A DNA stretch of 64,000 nt. Origin: Enterococcus lacertideformus. GTDB taxonomy: Bacteria > Bacillota > Bacilli > Lactobacillales > Enterococcaceae. The position numbers and the translations under genes are program-made. Shown piece after piece: positions 9,817 to 21,543 of the stretch (position 1 is its first letter; each line of letters starts with the position of its first letter). The notes under the pieces were generated by a model that made no database searches, had not been told where the DNA came from, and saw nothing but the letters and a program-made list of their open reading frames with translations. Where the stretch lies: the NCBI GenBank assembly GCA_015680865.1, contig JADAKE010000017.1, forward strand, positions 213,927 through 277,926. Direction: 5' to 3'.

Positions 9817-10202
9817 TCCCCAACACTCCCATCGTTTCTTTTTATTCTACTGAATCATTCTTGAATTTTCAAACAAGAAGTAGTTACTCAATGCTGACTA
9901 ACAGATGTTGGTAACAATAAAAGAGCTTGAGACATAAATTTAACTCAAGCCTTTAAAACCAATTAAACGTTATTCTCAGCATTACTTCTGCGGAATTAAG
10001 CTCAAAAAATCCAAAATATGAAAAGCTGTTTTAGAAAATCATTTCTTATTTACTCAGAGCTAAGCGACTTGGTCATGACCTCTGTCCACGACGTTCAACA
10101 TCAACTTCTTGAAATAAGCCTAAATTTTTTAAAATATCAAAAACTATTTCAAAAAATTTAGGCTTATACTCATCGGAGCTACCCGATGCTTTCGTAACCT
10201 CT
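9817..10202 (-). repeat. Two tandem copies of a dispersed intergenic repeat
   Basis: On the minus strand, directly after the esterase stop, the DNA reads AAGAGGTTACGAAAGC..., then GATAAGCC-like AT-rich sequence, then a second unit starting AGAGGTCATGACC and ending GAGCTTAATTCCGCAG. Both units match the copies at 35801-35930 and 37384-37535 (shared blocks: AGAGGT, AGCTC, ATTTTTT, AATAG-TTTT-ATA, GCTTA-TTC, AATGCTG). The unit is about 125 bp. A hairpin GGCTTGAGT/ACTCAAGCC follows near 9925-9955. An 87-codon ORF through it is not a gene. Confidence 0.75.
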
Positions 10203-11205
10203 TTACACCAAACCATTAATAAAGACTTTTGTCTGTTCATAGCAATCTTTTGATTCTGGTAAAGAATAAGCAAATTGATACTCATGACTAATTTCTTTAC
10301 CTTTGAAAAATAACCCTTTGACTGGTGGCACATCAAGCTCTGTTAATTTGTTTTTTAGCGCAATCCCTTGTTCTTCAAAAGAATAAGCATTCCCATCAGT
10401 AATATAAGTTGGTGGAAAATCTTTTGTAACATGATCGACTAAACTTGCTTGAAATAAACGAGCATCATTCTTCCAATCTTTTTGTCCGAGTAAAGACCAA
10501 GCGACTGTTTTGACAAAGAAACGCATAAATTTATTATCTGACTGCTGATTTGCAATTTGTTGTAAGTCAACCGGTCCACAATAAGAAATCGTTCCCTTAA
10601 TCGTTACTGGATCAATAGTTGGTGTCATCTTCATTTCTTTTGCATACTTTTTATTCGTTTGGACGGTTACATATTGTAAAGCAATTTGTGCCCCAGCACT
10701 ATCTCCACCAAATAGGATATTTGATAGATCTAACATTTCTTTTTTATCTTTTTCTAATTGTTTCACTAATTCATTAACCTGAGTCACTTGGTTCGGATAT
10801 TGAGAGTTTGGTGCTTCTTCGTAATTCATTGCAACTACTGCTATATGAGCATCTGCAGCTAACTTTGTCGCAAATTCCTTTACTCCGGCTTTGTCCCCAC
10901 TCACGTATCCACCTCCATGCACCCAAATCAATACTGGAACAGCTTCTTCACTATTCTTAGGATAATAGATATCATAACTATTTTTCTTATGTTTCGATTG
11001 ATATATTTCATCTTTAATCACATTCGTTGCTACTTTTGCCGTATTATACTTCTCTTTATCTGATTATCGCTGTATCACTAAATAAATGTCCAATAATATA
11101 AGCTCCTGGTTTTGGCGAAACCTGAAACGCTATAACAATCAGTAAAACGACACTAATAATCGTAATACCTAACCATTTTAAGCCTTTCAAAATTTTAGCT
11201 TTCAT
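10203..11205 (-). pseudogene. Membrane-anchored alpha/beta hydrolase (esterase/lipase), frameshifted
   Basis: The ATG at 11205 (AACGAGGAA upstream) opens a signal-anchor (about 8-28, hydrophobic) that ends in a frameshift near 11060-11067; the remaining 272 codons carry a hormone-sensitive-lipase type fold: HGGGYVSGDK oxyanion motif, GGDSAGAQ nucleophile elbow, and His in the late SHEYQF. Removing one base would join the two parts. It is a paralogue of the gene at 31454 (same architecture, also frameshifted). The 3' end abuts a dispersed repeat. Confidence 0.88.
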
Positions 11206-11542
11206 TCATTTTCCTCGTTATTCTATTTTCTTTTTATCAATAACATCTTAGCAAGAAATAATATATTTGTAAAACCCCTAAAATACTCTTTGCACCCATT
11301 AGTTTCAGCTTTTCATTTCATTGATTTAGAATAATCATTACATAACTAAAATGAACCTATTTCTCGTTTTTTTAAGTCTTAATCTCTAAACAACAACTCA
11401 AATCATTATAAAAAAAGTATCTTTCTCTTATCTTTACAGAATAAGAAAAAGATACTTTTAAATAATCTAAAATCAATCAGTAGAACACCAATCCAATCAT
11501 TCGAAATAATTGAAAATGAGTGATTCTCTTTTTATTCTAAAA
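11206..11542. other. Spacer with the eno operon terminator (11409-11460)
   Basis: AT-rich, no gene seen. AAAAGTATCTTT...CTTAT-loop-ATAAG...AAAGATACTTTT forms a long hairpin with a T7 run on the minus strand, which should end the cggR-gap-pgk-tpiA-eno transcript. Confidence 0.75.
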
Positions 11543-12871
<1,329 letters not shown>

Positions 12872-12956
12872 CTAAGGGATTTCCCTCATATACGATTTTA
12901 GTTAATTTTAAGCGTTAGTGCAAACATTTCTTGCATTTTTCGCAAATTTTCACTAA

Positions 12957-13796
<840 letters not shown>

Positions 13797-13861
13797 TTAC
13801 TACGAAAAGTAGCTATTTTCTTTCATTATGAAATAGACGAAAGAAACAGGAAAGGTCTATT

Positions 13862-15052
13862 TTATTTGTCATTAATTGCTGCTAGCCCAGGTAATTCTTT
13901 ACCTTCTAGTAATTCTAAGCTTGCGCCGCCACCTGTTGAGATATGTGTTAATTTGTCAGCAAAACCTAATTGTTCTGCAGCTGCAGCTGAGTCTCCACCA
14001 CCAATGATTGTTGTAGCATCTTCAAGGTTTGCAATTGCTTCACAAACACCGATTGTACCTTTTGCAAAGTTACTCATTTCAAAGACACCCATAGGTCCAT
14101 TCCAAACAACTGTTTTTGCACCCTGTAATGTATCAGCAAATAATTCAACTGAGGCAGGACCGATGTCTAACGCCATCAAGCCTTCAGGAATATCACCTTC
14201 GATTACTTGTGTTTCAACGTCATTTGAAAATTCTGGTGCACAAACGTTATCAATTGGCAAAACAAGTTTGTCTCCCGCTTTTTCGATTAATTCTTTTGCT
14301 AAATCTACTTTATCAGTTTCTACCAATGAGTTACCGATTTGCATGCCTTTTGCTTCGTAGAATGTATAAGTCATTCCGCCACCTATCAAAATTTTATCCG
14401 CTTTAGGAATCAAATTTTCAATTACACCGATTTTATCAGAAACTTTTGCACCACCTAAGATTGCAATCATTGGACGCTTTGGTTCTTCCACTGCTTCACC
14501 GATAAATTTGATTTCTTTTTCCATCAAAAAGCCAGCAACTGTTGGGATACCAGTTGAAGCGATTCCTACATTTGAAGCATGTGCGCGGTGAGCTGTACCG
14601 AAAGCATCGTTTACGAATACATCACCTAATGAAGCCCAGTATTTACCTAGATCAGCATCATTTTTGCTTTCTTTTTTGCCATCAATATCTTCAAAACGAG
14701 TATTTTCAAAGACAACAACATCGCCGTCTTTCATGTTATTGATTGCTGTTTCTAATTCTTCTCCACGAGTTTCAGGAACAAAAGTTACTTCTTTTCCTAA
14801 TAATTCGCCTAAACGTTTTGCCACAGGAGCTAAAGATTTACCTTCTTTATCTTCTTCTGTTTTTACACGTCCTAAGTGAGAAAATAGAATTGCTTTTCCA
14901 CCTTGTTCCAATACATAGTTGATTGTTGGTAATGCTGCTTTGATACGAGTATCATCAGTGATTACGCCCTCTTTTAAAGGAACGTTAAAGTCAACACGGA
15001 CAAGAACTTTTTTGTCTTTTAAATCAATATCTTTAACTGTTTTCTTAGCCAT
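13862..15052 (-). CDS. pgk: Phosphoglycerate kinase
   Basis: 396 residues. N-terminal [11 protein letters not shown] and SHLGRVK bind 3-phosphoglycerate; the C-terminal GGGDSAAA and VEGDIP-type regions bind ATP/ADP. It makes ATP from 1,3-bisphosphoglycerate. A GC-rich hairpin with a T-tract (15083-15119) precedes it, so part of the gap transcript may stop before pgk. No lesion. Confidence 0.98.
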   Translation of the reverse strand: MAKKTVKDIDLKDKKVLVRVDFNVPLKEGVITDDTRIKAALPTINYVLEQGGKAILFSHLGRVKTEEDKEGKSLAPVAKRLGELLGKEVTFVPETRGEELETAINNMKDGDVVVFENTRFEDIDGKKESKNDADLGKYWASLGDVFVNDAFGTAHRAHASNVGIASTGIPTVAGFLMEKEIKFIGEAVEEPKRPMIAILGGAKVSDKIGVIENLIPKADKILIGGGMTYTFYEAKGMQIGNSLVETDKVDLAKELIEKAGDKLVLPIDNVCAPEFSNDVETQVIEGDIPEGLMALDIGPASVELFADTLQGAKTVVWNGPMGVFEMSNFAKGTIGVCEAIANLEDATTIIGGGDSAAAAEQLGFADKLTHISTGGGASLELLEGKELPGLAAINDK

Positions 15053-15082
15053 TATATTGCCTCCTAAATAAACTTATTATCA

Positions 15083-15119
15083 AAAAAAGCGGAAGAAGCG
15101 CGATTGCTTCCCCGCTTTT
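15083..15119 (-). terminator. Hairpin with T-tract in the gap-pgk spacer
   Basis: Minus strand AAAAGCGG...GAAGC-loop-GCTTC...CCGCTTTTTTT. It looks like an internal terminator or processing site that would give more gap than pgk message. A second dyad, AAGTGTA...TACACTT, lies at about 15119-15147. Confidence 0.6.
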
Positions 15120-15162
15120 AAGTGTACATGCTTATAAATTACACTTGTACGTTTGGTCTATC

Positions 15163-16164
15163 TTATAAGTTAGCGAAGTATTCTAAAGTACGTACTAATT
15201 GTGCAGTGTAAGACATTTCGTTGTCATACCAAGCAACAGTTTTAACTAATTGTTTGTCGCCAACAGTCATTACTTTAGTTTGTGTAGCATCAAATAATGA
15301 ACCGTAAGTCATACCAACGATATCAGAAGAAACGATTTCGTCTGTGTTGTATCCGTAAGATTCGTTTGAAGCTTCTTTCATTGCTGCATTGATTTCATCA
15401 ACAGTTACTTCTTTATCAAGAACAGTAACTAATTCAGTTAATGAACCAGTTGCAACAGGAACACGTTGAGCAGCTCCGTCTAATTTACCGTTCAACTCAG
15501 GGATAACTAAGCCGATAGCTTTAGCAGCACCTGTTGAGTTAGGAACGATGTTTGCGGCAGCAGCGCGTGCACGGCGGAAGTCACCTTTAGGATGAGGTCC
15601 GTCTAGAGTCATTTGGTCACCTGTGTAAGCATGGATAGTTGTCATTAATCCTTCAACAACACCAAATTTGTCGTTTAATGTTTTAGCCATAGTAGCTAAA
15701 CAGTTAGTTGTACATGAAGCACCTGAGATAACTGTTTCTTTACCTGTTAATGTTTCGTGGTTTGTGTTATAAACGATTGTTGGTACGTCATTTCCACCAG
15801 GAGCTGAGATAACAACACGTTTAGCACCAGCTGTCAAATGTTTTTCAGCAGCTGATTTTGAAGTGAAGAAACCAGTACATTCTAGAACGATGTCAACACC
15901 TAGTTCGCCCCAAGGTAATTCTTCAGATTTACGGTTAGCTAAAACTTTAATTTCTTTTCCGTTAACGTTGAATGAACCTTCGTGAACTTCAACTGTTCCG
16001 TTGAAACGTCCTTGAGTTGTGTCATATTTTAACAAGTGTGCTAACATTTTAGCATCTGTTAAGTCGTTGATTGCTACTACTTCGATTCCCTCTACATCTT
16101 GGATACGACGGAATGCTAGACGTCCGATACGTCCAAAACCATTAATACCTACTTTAACTGTCAT
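15163..16164 (-). CDS. gap: Glyceraldehyde-3-phosphate dehydrogenase
   Basis: 333 residues. The NAD-binding start [11 protein letters not shown], the catalytic Cys in ASCTTNCLA and the C-terminal WYDNEMSYT are present. It oxidises glyceraldehyde-3-phosphate to 1,3-bisphosphoglycerate. It is the first enzyme gene after cggR, 40 bp downstream of its stop, and in low-GC Gram-positives is the main CggR-controlled gene. Confidence 0.98.
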   Translation of the reverse strand: MTVKVGINGFGRIGRLAFRRIQDVEGIEVVAINDLTDAKMLAHLLKYDTTQGRFNGTVEVHEGSFNVNGKEIKVLANRKSEELPWGELGVDIVLECTGFFTSKSAAEKHLTAGAKRVVISAPGGNDVPTIVYNTNHETLTGKETVISGASCTTNCLATMAKTLNDKFGVVEGLMTTIHAYTGDQMTLDGPHPKGDFRRARAAAANIVPNSTGAAKAIGLVIPELNGKLDGAAQRVPVATGSLTELVTVLDKEVTVDEINAAMKEASNESYGYNTDEIVSSDIVGMTYGSLFDATQTKVMTVGDKQLVKTVAWYDNEMSYTAQLVRTLEYFANL

Positions 16165-16204
16165 TTAAGATTTCCTCCTTATGAAAATCAAAAAAATATT
16201 TATT

Positions 16205-17241
16205 TTAAAGGGATAACCCTTTTAAAATCTCTTTTGCTGCAGCTTCATCTGTGATGAGCCACGTCTGCTTTGGTGCATTTTTCATATAAGCTCGAATTGC
16301 TTTTGCTTTTGACTTGCCCCCAGCAATTGCAAGAATGATGGGTACATTCGCCAAATCTTTCAATTCGATGCCGATCCGAGGAACTTTATAGACGACTTCT
16401 CCATTTTCATTGAAGAAATAGCCGAAAGATTCCGCTACCGCATTGGCCTGTTTTAGCATAACTAATTCCTTTTCAGTCATTTTTCGTCGTGCAGCCATGT
16501 GTAAAACACGTCCAATACTATGAATAACACAATTTGCCTGGCTAATCAGGTTTAACACTTCTTGAATAGATGGTTCGTTGAGCAAAGAATTGTACGTAGC
16601 TAAACTCAATTGTTCTGGAACATACAACGCCCGATGATTTCCCCTTGCTTTCGTAGCCATTCTAGCACTTACGGAGTTCGCTTGTACAGTCACAGCTTCT
16701 CCTATCCCACCAAGGGCTGGTACAAATAGATTGTGTCGCTGGTTGTTTTCCAAGTTAGTCAGTTGTTCAGCAACTATAGCCATCGTTGTTCCCCCCATCA
16801 CAGCAATGATGTTATTACCTTCTGGGAGTAATAAATCCAAAGATTCATTTAACGCTTCACCAAAAGCATCCGCAACTTTAGGCTGGTCCTCACTGTTTCC
16901 TGACACAACGATACAGCGCTGATTCCCGAAATACTCCGCCAGTTTTTTTCTGTCTGGTGCATTCCTAAAAGCTGGTCCATGAAGTCTTCAAGACTTTGAT
17001 AAACCTCTTTTCCTTTTGCAGTCAACGTCATACCACTTTTGGAGGTATAGATCAGATCTAACTGTTTCAATAGATCTGTTTCTGTTCGTAATACGCGTTC
17101 TGTAATGCCCATGCTTTCTGACAAACTCCGACGACCGATGGGCTGCATCCAATAAATATTACGTAAAATTTTATAGCGTTCCTGTAAAACCTCAATAATA
17201 TCTGGTGCAACAGACTCAATCATTTTCAATTCATCTAGCAT
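16205..17241 (-). pseudogene. cggR: Central glycolytic genes regulator CggR, frameshifted
   Basis: The N-terminal 100 residues hold the winged-helix DNA-binding region (GRRSLSESMGITERVLRTE), and the C-terminal 233 residues hold the SorC-type sugar-phosphate domain (VMGGTTMAIVAE, LAIAGGKSKA). They are in different frames. The break is at an A7 tract (16943-16949): an eighth A would read EKKLAEYFGNQRC and join them exactly. CggR represses its own operon until fructose-1,6-bisphosphate accumulates. Its promoter and operator remain in place. A one-base homopolymer loss could be a sequencing error or be partly rescued by slippage. Confidence 0.88.
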
Positions 17242-17255
17242 AGCGATCTCCTTAG

Positions 17256-17274
17256 TTGGACATTATTCGTCCAA
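17256..17274 (-). promoter_or_regulatory. CggR operator-like palindrome upstream of cggR
   Basis: A perfect dyad TTGGAC-N7-GTCCAA, 15 bp before the cggR start. Its core GGAC-N6-TGTCC follows the CggR operator half known from Bacillus (GGGAC-N6-TGTCC). It lies downstream of the promoter at 17367-17395, where a bound repressor would block elongation or initiation. Confidence 0.7.
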
Positions 17275-17366
17275 TGTAGACTCAAAACGACCCAAGCACG
17301 ATAAAAAAAGAAGACTTTCCAATTTCTAAAATTATTAAAAAGGAAAATCTCAACATCACGTGTTTT

Positions 17367-17395
17367 AGTCTAACAGTTTTATTCGGTTTTTTCAA
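17367..17395 (-). promoter_or_regulatory. Promoter of the cggR-gap operon
   Basis: Minus strand TTGAAA (17390-17395), 17-bp spacer, TAGACT (17367-17372). About 125 bp upstream of cggR, between the rpoN terminator and the CggR operator. Confidence 0.6.
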
Positions 17396-17396
17396 C

Positions 17397-17433
17397 AAAA
17401 AAGACCAGAAAAAACTTTTCATTTTTTCTAGTC
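17397..17433 (-). terminator. Terminator after rpoN
   Basis: Minus strand GACTAGAAAAAA-loop-TTTTTTCTGGTC followed by TTTTTT. It separates the rpoN remnant from the cggR promoter. Confidence 0.75.
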
Positions 17434-17443
17434 TGAGCTCACA

Positions 17444-18787
17444 TTATTTATCATAACGTTTTCTTTTTGATGAACTTGGGATTCCTAGCAGATCTCGATA
17501 CTTTGCAACCGTTCTTCGAGAAATCAATATTTTATCTTTTTTTAATAATTCTACAATTTTTTGATCAGAAAGCGGCTTACTTTTGTCTTCTTGATTTACT
17601 AATTCTTGAATTTTCCTTTGTGCCGTATCCGCGGATAAATCTTCCACTGTTTTTGTATTGTTTTGTTGGATCCTCGTCGTAAAGAACTTTCTAAGCTCAA
17701 ATACCCCAAATTCTGTTTCTAAATATTTTCCGTTCACTGCTCGACTGACAGTTGATTCATGTACATCGATTTCTTTTGCCACTTCTTTTAGTGTCAAAGG
17801 TTTGATCGGTCTTTCTTTACTGGTAAAGAAAGCTTGTTGGTTAGCAACAATGATCTGGGCAACTCGTAAAATCGTATCTCCTCTTTGCAAAATCGTTTTT
17901 TTCAACCATTCAAACTCCTGTTTCCGCTCTTTTAGATAAGCTTGCGTTTCTTTGTCTGCTTTTTTTTGCATTTGGTTAAAATAGTTTTCTTGAAAACGCA
18001 CATCCGGCTGGTTTCCTCTTTTTGATACAACGTGCACATGTTGATCTTGATCAATGATCACTTTTACATCTGGGATAATGTACAACTCGCTATTTCGATC
18101 AAAAATACGACCAGGGCTAGGACTAAGAGTCTGGATGTAGTCAAAAATTTTTTGGACTTCACTTAATTCGATATCAAAATGCTGAGCAATTTCTTTCCAT
18201 TTACGATCTACTAATAAATCAAAACATTCTTCTAAGATAATATAAGCTAGCTCCGGTGCAAAATCGTCTCTTTATGTTTGGAGCATTAAACATTCTTGTA
18301 AACTTCGCGCCCTACGCCTGCTGGTTCCAATTGTTGCACCAAAGTCAGCGCATCAAGGATCTCAATCGAAGTAGCATTTGTATCTTCTTGTGCTTGTTTT
18401 AAATCAATCGTTAGAAAACCATTCAAATCGATATATTCTACTAAAATAAAGAACTAATTTGCGCAAAAAAGTGTCTCGATAATTCAAATGGATTTGTTCG
18501 ATTAATGATTAAAATAAATAGGTACTTGTATCTGGGATTTGATTTAGATAATTGGTTTCTTCGTGGTCACTGGATATTTTGATCTTTTGATTATTCGACT
18601 GCCATTCTGGCTCTACAACTTCTACTAAGGGATTTTCTAACGCTTGATTTTCCACAAATGCTAGTAATTCTTCACTATTATATTGCAAAACTTGAATGGA
18701 CTGTTGCAGTTGTTGTGTCATGGCTAATTTTTGTGTTTGTTTTTGTTTTTGCGAAAAGTTTTGTTGAAATTTCATTTTTTTGTCCAT
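17444..18787 (-). pseudogene. rpoN: RNA polymerase sigma-54 factor, multiply frameshifted
   Basis: The N-terminal region I (QKLAMTQQLQQSIQVLQ) is intact to about 18509, and the C-terminal 213 residues retain the core-binding part, the HTH (KEIDVHESTVSRAVNGK) and the RpoN box SRRTVAKYR. Between them (about 18085-18509) the homology wanders through three frames: LEPAGVG/ARSLQECL loses a base near 18309, a further break follows near 18270, and another occurs near 18445. Several independent lesions make sequencing error unlikely. Without sigma-54, mannose-class PTS operons that depend on it should be silent. Confidence 0.9.
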
Positions 18788-18834
18788 TCCCCTTGTAATT
18801 TTTTTTTGGTTTCGTTACAATTATTCCAGTACTT

Positions 18835-18906
18835 GCGTCCTTAGTGTAGTGGATATCACGTAAGATTCCGGTTCTTGAGACGGGGGTTCGATTCCCTCAG
18901 GACGCG
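18835..18906 (+). tRNA. tRNA-Arg (anticodon CCG)
   Basis: Acceptor arms GCGTCCT/AGGACGC, D-arm GTGTAGTGGATATCAC, anticodon stem TAAGA/TCTTG with loop TTCCGGT (anticodon CCG, reading CGG), and T-arm GGGGGTTCGATTCCCTC all fold as a standard cloverleaf of about 72 bases. CCA is not encoded. A terminator follows at 18967. Confidence 0.93.
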
Positions 18907-18966
18907 TCTCTTGTTATCTTAGCACATTTGTGAAAATTTTTCCTTTTAAATTTATATTCAAAAAAA

Positions 18967-18994
18967 CTGGTTCTTATCAAAGAACCAGCTTTTT
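18967..18994 (+). terminator. Terminator after tRNA-Arg
   Basis: CTGGTTCTT-ATCA-AAGAACCAG followed by CTTTTT; perfect 9-bp stem. An A6 run on the other side may make it bidirectional for the gene at 19068. Confidence 0.85.
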
Positions 18995-19067
18995 GGTATT
19001 TCTTACATTTCTTTCTTGTGACTTAACGGTTTAATCAGGGTATCCTCCGTTTACACTCATCTTTTAT

Positions 19068-19289
19068 TTAAGAAGATGGAAGCTGGATTTCCTCAATCAA
19101 TCGATTAAGGGAGTGAGCTAAAAATAACATGGCAAAACTAAAAAGGAAGCTTGCACCCAAATATTCTGCCACAAATGCCTCGCCAAAAACACCTCGATCA
19201 GCAAGTGAATTTGATACTAAGATCGGCACAAAAAATAAACTGAACCCTGCCAAAAGATTAATGCCTAATTTTAAGAGTGGTTTGACCAT
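19068..19289 (-). CDS. Small membrane protein of unknown function
   Basis: 73 residues from the ATG at 19289, which has AAGGAG 6 bases upstream. Two hydrophobic helices (about 11-27 and 43-60) and an amphipathic C-terminus. I do not recognise a family. The frame is open upstream and continuous with the secreted-protein remnant, probably because a T6 run (19318-19323) replaced T5 and removed that gene's stop; the internal ribosome-binding site shows that this is a separate cistron. Confidence 0.6.
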   Translation of the reverse strand: MVKPLLKLGINLLAGFSLFFVPILVSNSLADRGVFGEAFVAEYLGASFLFSFAMLFLAHSLNRLIEEIQLPSS

Positions 19290-19315
19290 CCGAAACTCCT
19301 TATTTTCTTTATTTC

Positions 19316-19933
19316 TCAATAAAAAAGTGACTCTACTTTCCACATATCTATACTGATAGTGATTACTAGCACTACTTACACCGAATTTAACATTAGTAGC
19401 ATTTCCTACATTAATGTTCACACCAGCATTCCAAGATGTTGTTCCATTATTAAAGAAATCCCCATTCACAATATAAAAGATACGGTTTGCATTTTCTAAG
19501 CTTACATACACATTTCCAGAAAATTGTTTCGATAACCCATTATAGCCACGTATCATATTTACCTCTACTATTCTTTTTATAGCTCTAAAATTACCACTTT
19601 CGCTTGTTTCACAATAAAATCTCATAGTAGGTTTATAGCTAGCATTTACAATGAACATTTGTGACAATGTTCTATAGGTAGCCTTACTTTGAATCCATTA
19701 AATCAGAGTAGCCAATCCTTTGTTGCGCCTCAGCTATGGATATTTCATAATCTTCGGCAATTTACTCAATCATCTGTTCAAATGTCATTACTCCAGAGAT
19801 CATTTCATCTGCTTAAGTTTTTTGAATATTTATCTTTCCCACCGTTTGTTGAGTAGCGTATGTTTCAGTTGAAACAAAAATTGCCACAAACGTCATTAGT
19901 AATACAGCAAATATAAATTTCCTTTTTTTTCAT
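19316..19933 (-). pseudogene. Secreted protein remnant with several stops
   Basis: An export signal can be read from the ATG at 19933 if one A is removed from an A8 tract (19923-19930): a KKRKF basic start, a hydrophobic core and a TYAT-type cleavage region. The following frame has in-frame TAA codons at places where Glu fits (KT-E-ADEM; MIE-E-IAED), then a shift into about 115 conserved-looking residues rich in N, G and aromatic residues (YVSLENANRIFYIVNGDF). It resembles small exported enterococcal proteins; I cannot name the family. Clearly dead. Confidence 0.75.
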
Positions 19934-19953
19934 GAAATCTCTCTTTTCAATTT

Positions 19954-19977
19954 ATTGTAATTGATATCGATTACAAT
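19954..19977 (-). promoter_or_regulatory. 24-bp palindrome, possible metal-regulator operator
   Basis: ATTGTAATtGATATCgATTACAAT is a near-perfect palindrome 20 bp upstream of the secreted-protein remnant, just downstream of a TATAAT on the minus strand. The TGTAAT/ATTACA arms recall Fur/Zur/PerR-type boxes, though the spacing is wider than the usual 7-1-7. Function inferred only from form and position. Confidence 0.4.
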
Positions 19978-20105
19978 TATAGGTTAACTTAATAACATTC
20001 GTGATGAAACCTTTATTTTGCTTAATTAAAAATAAGCAGAGTCATTTATTGTGATCTCCTGTCTATTTTTTTGGGAATGATAAATGCGCGAAAGATAAAC
20101 TATTT

Positions 20106-21098
20106 TTAAAAGATAAGCGCTTCCTCTTCTCTGAGGTAATCCAAGTTTTTCCCTTTGGCTAAAGCCATCACACATATGACCATATTTTTATAAGATTGAT
20201 TTAATCCAACCCCGCCTTTTTTAGGCATTTTAATGATTGGGATGATTTCACGGTATTTTTCTACCGCTGGGTTTTCAACTGACATAGCCGCAGCAGCAGG
20301 AATCCCCATCTCATTAAAGGCTGCCCCTACAACACTTGAACCATTGATGCCAAAAAACCAGAAAAAATGTAAAAATAAATAGGCAATAATCATGGCACCT
20401 AAAGTATTTCCTAAACTTAACAACGGTGTTTGTAAAAATTTAAATAAGATCTCTTGTAAATTTCCATATGTAGTCAGGTCCGCTAACCAGTTCGCTATCA
20501 TAAAGAAAGTTAAAATAACAAAACTTGGGATCAATGCTTCAAAGGATTTCACGACAGTTGGCGGCACGCCATCAGGCATTTTAATCGTCCATCCCCTTCG
20601 AATCAAAGCCACAAACATTCGCGTTGCTAATAAAGCGACAACCATACCTAAAAATAAACCGCTTGATCCCATCCAACGTAAGGGTAAGCTGCTTACTTCA
20701 TATACTTCAGTGCTTCCATCTTGTGTAAATAATGTAGAAAAAGGAGTCACAATAAAAAATGAAACTAACGAAATAATTGCGGCTTGCATGGCATCAACTT
20801 TAAACTGTTTTGCTAAACTATAACCAATTCCTGCAACAGCTAAGATCGTCATAATATCAAAGCTTGCAGTTGCAGGTTTGTTAAACATGACGGCCCAATC
20901 TTTACCTAAATAGCTAGCCATGAATTCATTCCAATTTGGAATAGGAAAGTTGGTCAATACCAAAAATAGCGATCCTACGATCAGTAAAGGGGTAGAAAGT
21001 AAAAAACCATCTCGTATAGCGATTAAGTATTTGTTTTCTCCAATTGTTGTTGCCATCGGTGTAAGTACTTTTTCCAACCAATTCAAAAATTTTTGCAT
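20106..21098 (-). pseudogene. PTS EIIC (lactose/cellobiose family) truncated and fused to another gene remnant
   Basis: Residues 1-262 match a cellobiose-class EIIC: MQKFLNWLEKVLTPMAT, several membrane helices, and HFFWFFGINGSSVVGA with the conserved sugar-site His region. A normal EIIC would continue for about 170 residues with four more helices. Instead, from about 20312, 68 residues read MGIPAAAAMSVENPAVEKYRE...MALAKGKNL...EEEALIF, which resembles the middle of glycine/betaine reductase component B (GrdB-like) proteins. An internal deletion probably fused two genes. Transport by this protein is unlikely. Confidence 0.75.
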
Positions 21099-21151
21099 TC
21101 GTTTTCCTCCTCACTTTGCCATTCAAATAATTACATTTGCAAGAAACAACT

Positions 21152-21481
21152 TTACTTTCTGCTTTCTTTGATTAACTTTAAAACACCTTTCATTGCACGT
21201 TCACCATCCATCATGCCATATGCTTGGGTATCAATTATGCCAACAGGAATACCTTGGGGTTCGAATGTCTTTTTCAGCTTATCACTTAAATGACGAACCT
21301 GTGGCCCCAGTAAAATAGCTACTGGTTTTTCTTGTTCCACTTTTTCTTCCGCATGAATCGCTGGAAATGCTTGGATTTCTAGAGGCATGTGATGTTTGTC
21401 TACTACTTCCATCATTTTGGTAACCATTATGCTTGTTGACATTCCTGCTTCACAGAATAAATAAATCTTTTTTGTTGCCAT
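21152..21481 (-). CDS. PTS EIIB, lactose/cellobiose family
   Basis: 109 residues with the phosphocysteine loop LFCEAGMSTS (Cys10) and the ending typical of cellobiose-class IIB proteins. It accepts phosphate from EIIA and passes it to a sugar on EIIC. The partner EIIC 53 bp downstream is truncated, and no EIIA is visible, so it is probably an orphan. The protein itself is intact. Upstream (about 21493-21510) is a run of GTATAC-like sequence similar to the operators before gntR. Confidence 0.9.
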   Translation of the reverse strand: MATKKIYLFCEAGMSTSIMVTKMMEVVDKHHMPLEIQAFPAIHAEEKVEQEKPVAILLGPQVRHLSDKLKKTFEPQGIPVGIIDTQAYGMMDGERAMKGVLKLIKESRK

Positions 21482-21543
21482 TTTTTCTCCTCCTTATATA
21501 TACGTATACGCTGATTTTCAGCTAAATAACTCCGAAACCGAGA

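Noticed and set aside
10073..10336. 87-codon minus-strand frame covering the esterase 3' end
   Set aside because: It lies in the dispersed repeat and overlaps the real esterase frame; no ribosome-binding site and no protein-like composition.
18835..18906. tRNA-Arg as an integration site for a mobile element
   Set aside because: No integrase, no direct repeat of the tRNA 3' end and no phage genes were seen on either side.
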